DNA of 14,568 nucleotides from Chloroflexota bacterium (GTDB lineage Bacteria > Chloroflexota > Anaerolineae > Anaerolineales > DRMV01). The notes under the pieces were generated by a model. The model was not told the origin of the DNA, did not search any database, and saw only the letters and a program-made list of their open reading frames with translations. Below, piece after piece: positions 13,810 to 14,568 of the stretch. The translations under genes were made by a program, and so were the position numbers. Where the stretch lies: NCBI GenBank assembly GCA_013153375.1, contig JAADEN010000051.1, positions 1 to 14,568 of the forward strand, in the 5' to 3' direction. Every line of letters starts with the position of its first letter. The first letter of the stretch is position 1.

Positions 13810-14568
13810 TCAGTAGTGCGCCAGCAAGCCCCGGTCGCGGGCCGCGCGCTCCAGGCGGTCGTAGAGGAACAGGCCCACGGCCAGGTAAGCCGCGGCCTGG
13901 CCCAGCACGATGGCCCAGGTCTGCCACGGGAATTGCCACCACAGGGTGCCGGCGCGCACATGCTGGATGAGCATCCGGGTGGCCTGGCCGAAGGGCAGCA
14001 GGTTCAGCCAGGGATACTGATCCACGGGCATGGCCTGCAAGCCGATGACGAAGAACTGGATGATGTTGAACAGGCTCTGGATGTTCTTGAAGCGCATGGC
14101 CAGCCCGGCCAGCGCGTAGCCGATGCCGTAGCCCGGCAGCAGGGTGACGATGTAGAGCAGCAGCGTGGTGCCGGGGTCCAGGTGCAGCCAACGGCCGGAG
14201 ATGAGCATGAAGACGCTCAAGAGCACCAGGTTGATGAGCAGGTCGATCACGAACTCGGCCGCGGCCTCGACGGCCAGGATGCCCCGCAGGCCCCAGGGCG
14301 TCATGAACATCTGCTCCAACAGGCCCTGCTGCGCGTATTGGATGACGGACCACGAGAACACGCTCCAACTCATGATGATGCCGATCCACAGCCAGTAGCC
14401 CATCAACAGCCCTTCGATGGTGCGCCCAAAGCGCTCGCCCGGACCCATGAGCGTGCGCGCGCCGAAGTAGATGATGCCGAAGAACAGCACCAGCGTGACC
14501 AGTTGCAGCACGAAGTTGAAGCCGTAACTGCGCATGATGCGCCATTGCCGCTTGAGCGCGTTCCAGAA
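13810..14568 (-). CDS. ABC-2 type transporter permease (5' end outside the window)
   Basis: 252 residues are visible; the reading frame stays open to the window edge, so the N-terminus is missing. The ATG at 14533-14535 is probably internal, because the eleven upstream residues (F-W-N-A-L-K-R-Q-W-R-I) look like the basic amphipathic start region of ABC-2 permeases and no ribosome site lies just before it. About six membrane segments are visible, including V-T-L-V-L-F-F-G-I-I-Y-F, L-W-I-G-I-I-M-S-W-S-V and L-L-Y-I-V-T-L-L-P-G-Y-G-I-G-Y. A polar loop with Q-A-M-P-V-D-Q-Y-P-W and N-L-L-P-F-G-Q-A-T-R lies before the last helix, as in ABC-2 exporters. It pairs with the ATPase 154 bp downstream. 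The substrate cannot be inferred. Confidence 0.88.
   Translation of the reverse strand, partial: FWNALKRQWRIMRSYGFNFVLQLVTLVLFFGIIYFGARTLMGPGERFGRTIEGLLMGYWLWIGIIMSWSVFSWSVIQYAQQGLLEQMFMTPWGLRGILAVEAAAEFVIDLLINLVLLSVFMLISGRWLHLDPGTTLLLYIVTLLPGYGIGYALAGLAMRFKNIQSLFNIIQFFVIGLQAMPVDQYPWLNLLPFGQATRMLIQHVRAGTLWWQFPWQTWAIVLGQAAAYLAVGLFLYDRLERAARDRGLLAHY

Overview
The window is very GC-rich (about 70% by eye), with strong Shine-Dalgarno sites and short gaps between genes. Thr-Pro repeat linkers that join domains, degenerate 7-bp repeats between genes, a stand-alone fused molybdenum hydroxylase and SHOCT-like small proteins together suggest a member of the Chloroflexota (Anaerolineae-like). That placement is an inference; no rRNA or universal marker gene is present. 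I see no tRNA, rRNA, CRISPR array, transposase or phage gene.

Layout. (1) 36-2065, minus strand: a small gene for an SH3-like, Arg-tailed protein, then a SufS-type cysteine desulfurase, then a VanZ-like membrane protein. (2) 2187-4218, minus: an acyl-CoA dehydrogenase followed by an enoyl-CoA hydratase, two successive steps of beta-oxidation, with a good -10 box (TATAAT) upstream. (3) 4442-7477, minus: one 1,011-residue polypeptide that carries both [2Fe-2S] domains and the molybdopterin domains of the xanthine dehydrogenase/aldehyde oxidoreductase family, with no FAD subunit nearby. (4) 7478-7763: a 286-bp divergent intergenic region with a perfect 20-bp palindrome. (5) 7764-11730, plus: a tightly packed three-gene unit of a DprE1-like FAD oxidoreductase, a DUF389 membrane protein fused through a Thr-Pro linker to an SH3-like domain, and a flippase-like (LPG_synthase_TM/UPF0104) membrane protein. 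(6) 11756-14568, minus: an ABC-2 type transporter operon (permease, running off the window; ATPase; an unrecognised membrane-anchored protein overlapping the ATPase by 8 bp; a SHOCT-like protein). It converges on region 5.

How the genes may work together. The acyl-CoA genes form one catabolic pair. The plus-strand unit looks like cell-envelope work: an oxidase resembling the polyprenyl-phosphoribose epimerase subunit, plus two multi-pass membrane proteins. The transporter operon exports an unknown substrate and carries two accessory proteins.

The most unusual signals are not genes. The tetramer ACGT is absent from the whole window and AGCT occurs once, with visible synonymous-codon avoidance. 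A 29-bp sequence occurs exactly twice, once between genes and once inside a coding sequence. Two adjacent 7-bp-period arrays fill the gap between the transporter permease and its ATPase.
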